From NCBI GenBank assembly GCA_024114885.1, contig CP099419.1, forward strand, positions 2,914,001 through 2,978,000: a stretch of DNA of 64,000 bases, read 5' to 3'. Positions 63,854 through 64,000 of the stretch are shown in pieces. A program made the translations under genes and the position numbers. The notes under the pieces are model-generated. The model saw only the letters and a program-made list of their open reading frames with translations. It was not told the origin of the DNA and ran no database searches. Source of the stretch: Septoria linicola (taxonomy: Eukaryota > Ascomycota > Dothideomycetes > Mycosphaerellales > Mycosphaerellaceae). The first letter of the stretch is position 1; each line of letters opens with the position of its first letter.

Positions 63854-64000
63854 CTTTACTCAATCACAAACGCGTGCCGTTTGGCCAGAACGACGCGACG
63901 TGCAGGCATTCATGTGAAGTTCTGAGCTCGCGCACGGACCTCATTATGTCGGCAGGCGCGATCTGATGACGATCTCGTTCCTCCCCCGCCTTCACTGCGA
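63854..64000. other. Right window edge, NCE101 promoter side
   Basis: 147 bases, no coding sequence seen. Confidence 0.4.

Overview
The window looks like nuclear DNA of a filamentous ascomycete (Pezizomycotina). A Dothideomycete is my best guess from the protein content, but the sequence alone does not prove it. The evidence is short introns (about 41-144 bp) with GTRNGT starts and CTRAC-like branch points, and typical Pezizomycotina proteins: a VeA velvet regulator, a C2H2/fungal_trans factor, a GPI-anchored GH16 enzyme, a Mid1 channel subunit and NCE101. I saw no operons, CRISPR arrays, tRNA or rRNA genes, and no intact transposon.

Layout. 0-6.3 kb: a GT8 glycosyltransferase cut by the left window edge, a PMP3-type membrane proteolipid, two weak hypothetical genes and a small spliced secreted protein. 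6.3-15.2 kb: a nitrate reductase with a long charged N-terminal extension, a GPI-anchored GH16 hydrolase tail to tail with it, and a Cdc25-type Ras exchange factor (SH3, WW, RasGEF). 15.2-18.8 kb: a long gap. 18.8-28.8 kb: a C2H2/fungal_trans transcription factor, a 14-TM MFS exporter and the TRAPP II subunit Trs120. 29.2-33.2 kb: a small spliced protein and a tuberin (TSC2) homologue. 33.2-37.4 kb: a gene-free stretch with degenerate GC-rich repeats and a purine tract. 37.4-41.1 kb: an Spt23/Mga2-like IPT/TIG-ankyrin protein. 41.1-45.2 kb: mostly empty, with one candidate small spliced gene and one possible relic. 45.2-48.5 kb: veA and a small internally repeated protein. 48.5-51 kb: nothing clear. 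51-54.4 kb: protein phosphatase 5, Spt4 and the CAAX protease Rce1, closely packed. 55.8-61.6 kb: a serine-rich membrane protein and Mid1. 62.3-63.9 kb: a tandem pair of small cysteine-rich paralogues and NCE101.

The genes are independent housekeeping, signalling and accessory loci, not one pathway. Ras-superfamily biology recurs (RasGEF, tuberin RhebGAP, Rce1, TRAPP II), probably by chance. Thirteen gene models below are spliced, with junctions chosen from splice consensus, matching phase and family alignment. The less familiar items are the tandem cysteine-rich pair, the repeat protein after veA, the degenerate repeat cluster near 34.4 kb and the apparently membrane-anchor-less Spt23/Mga2 homologue.
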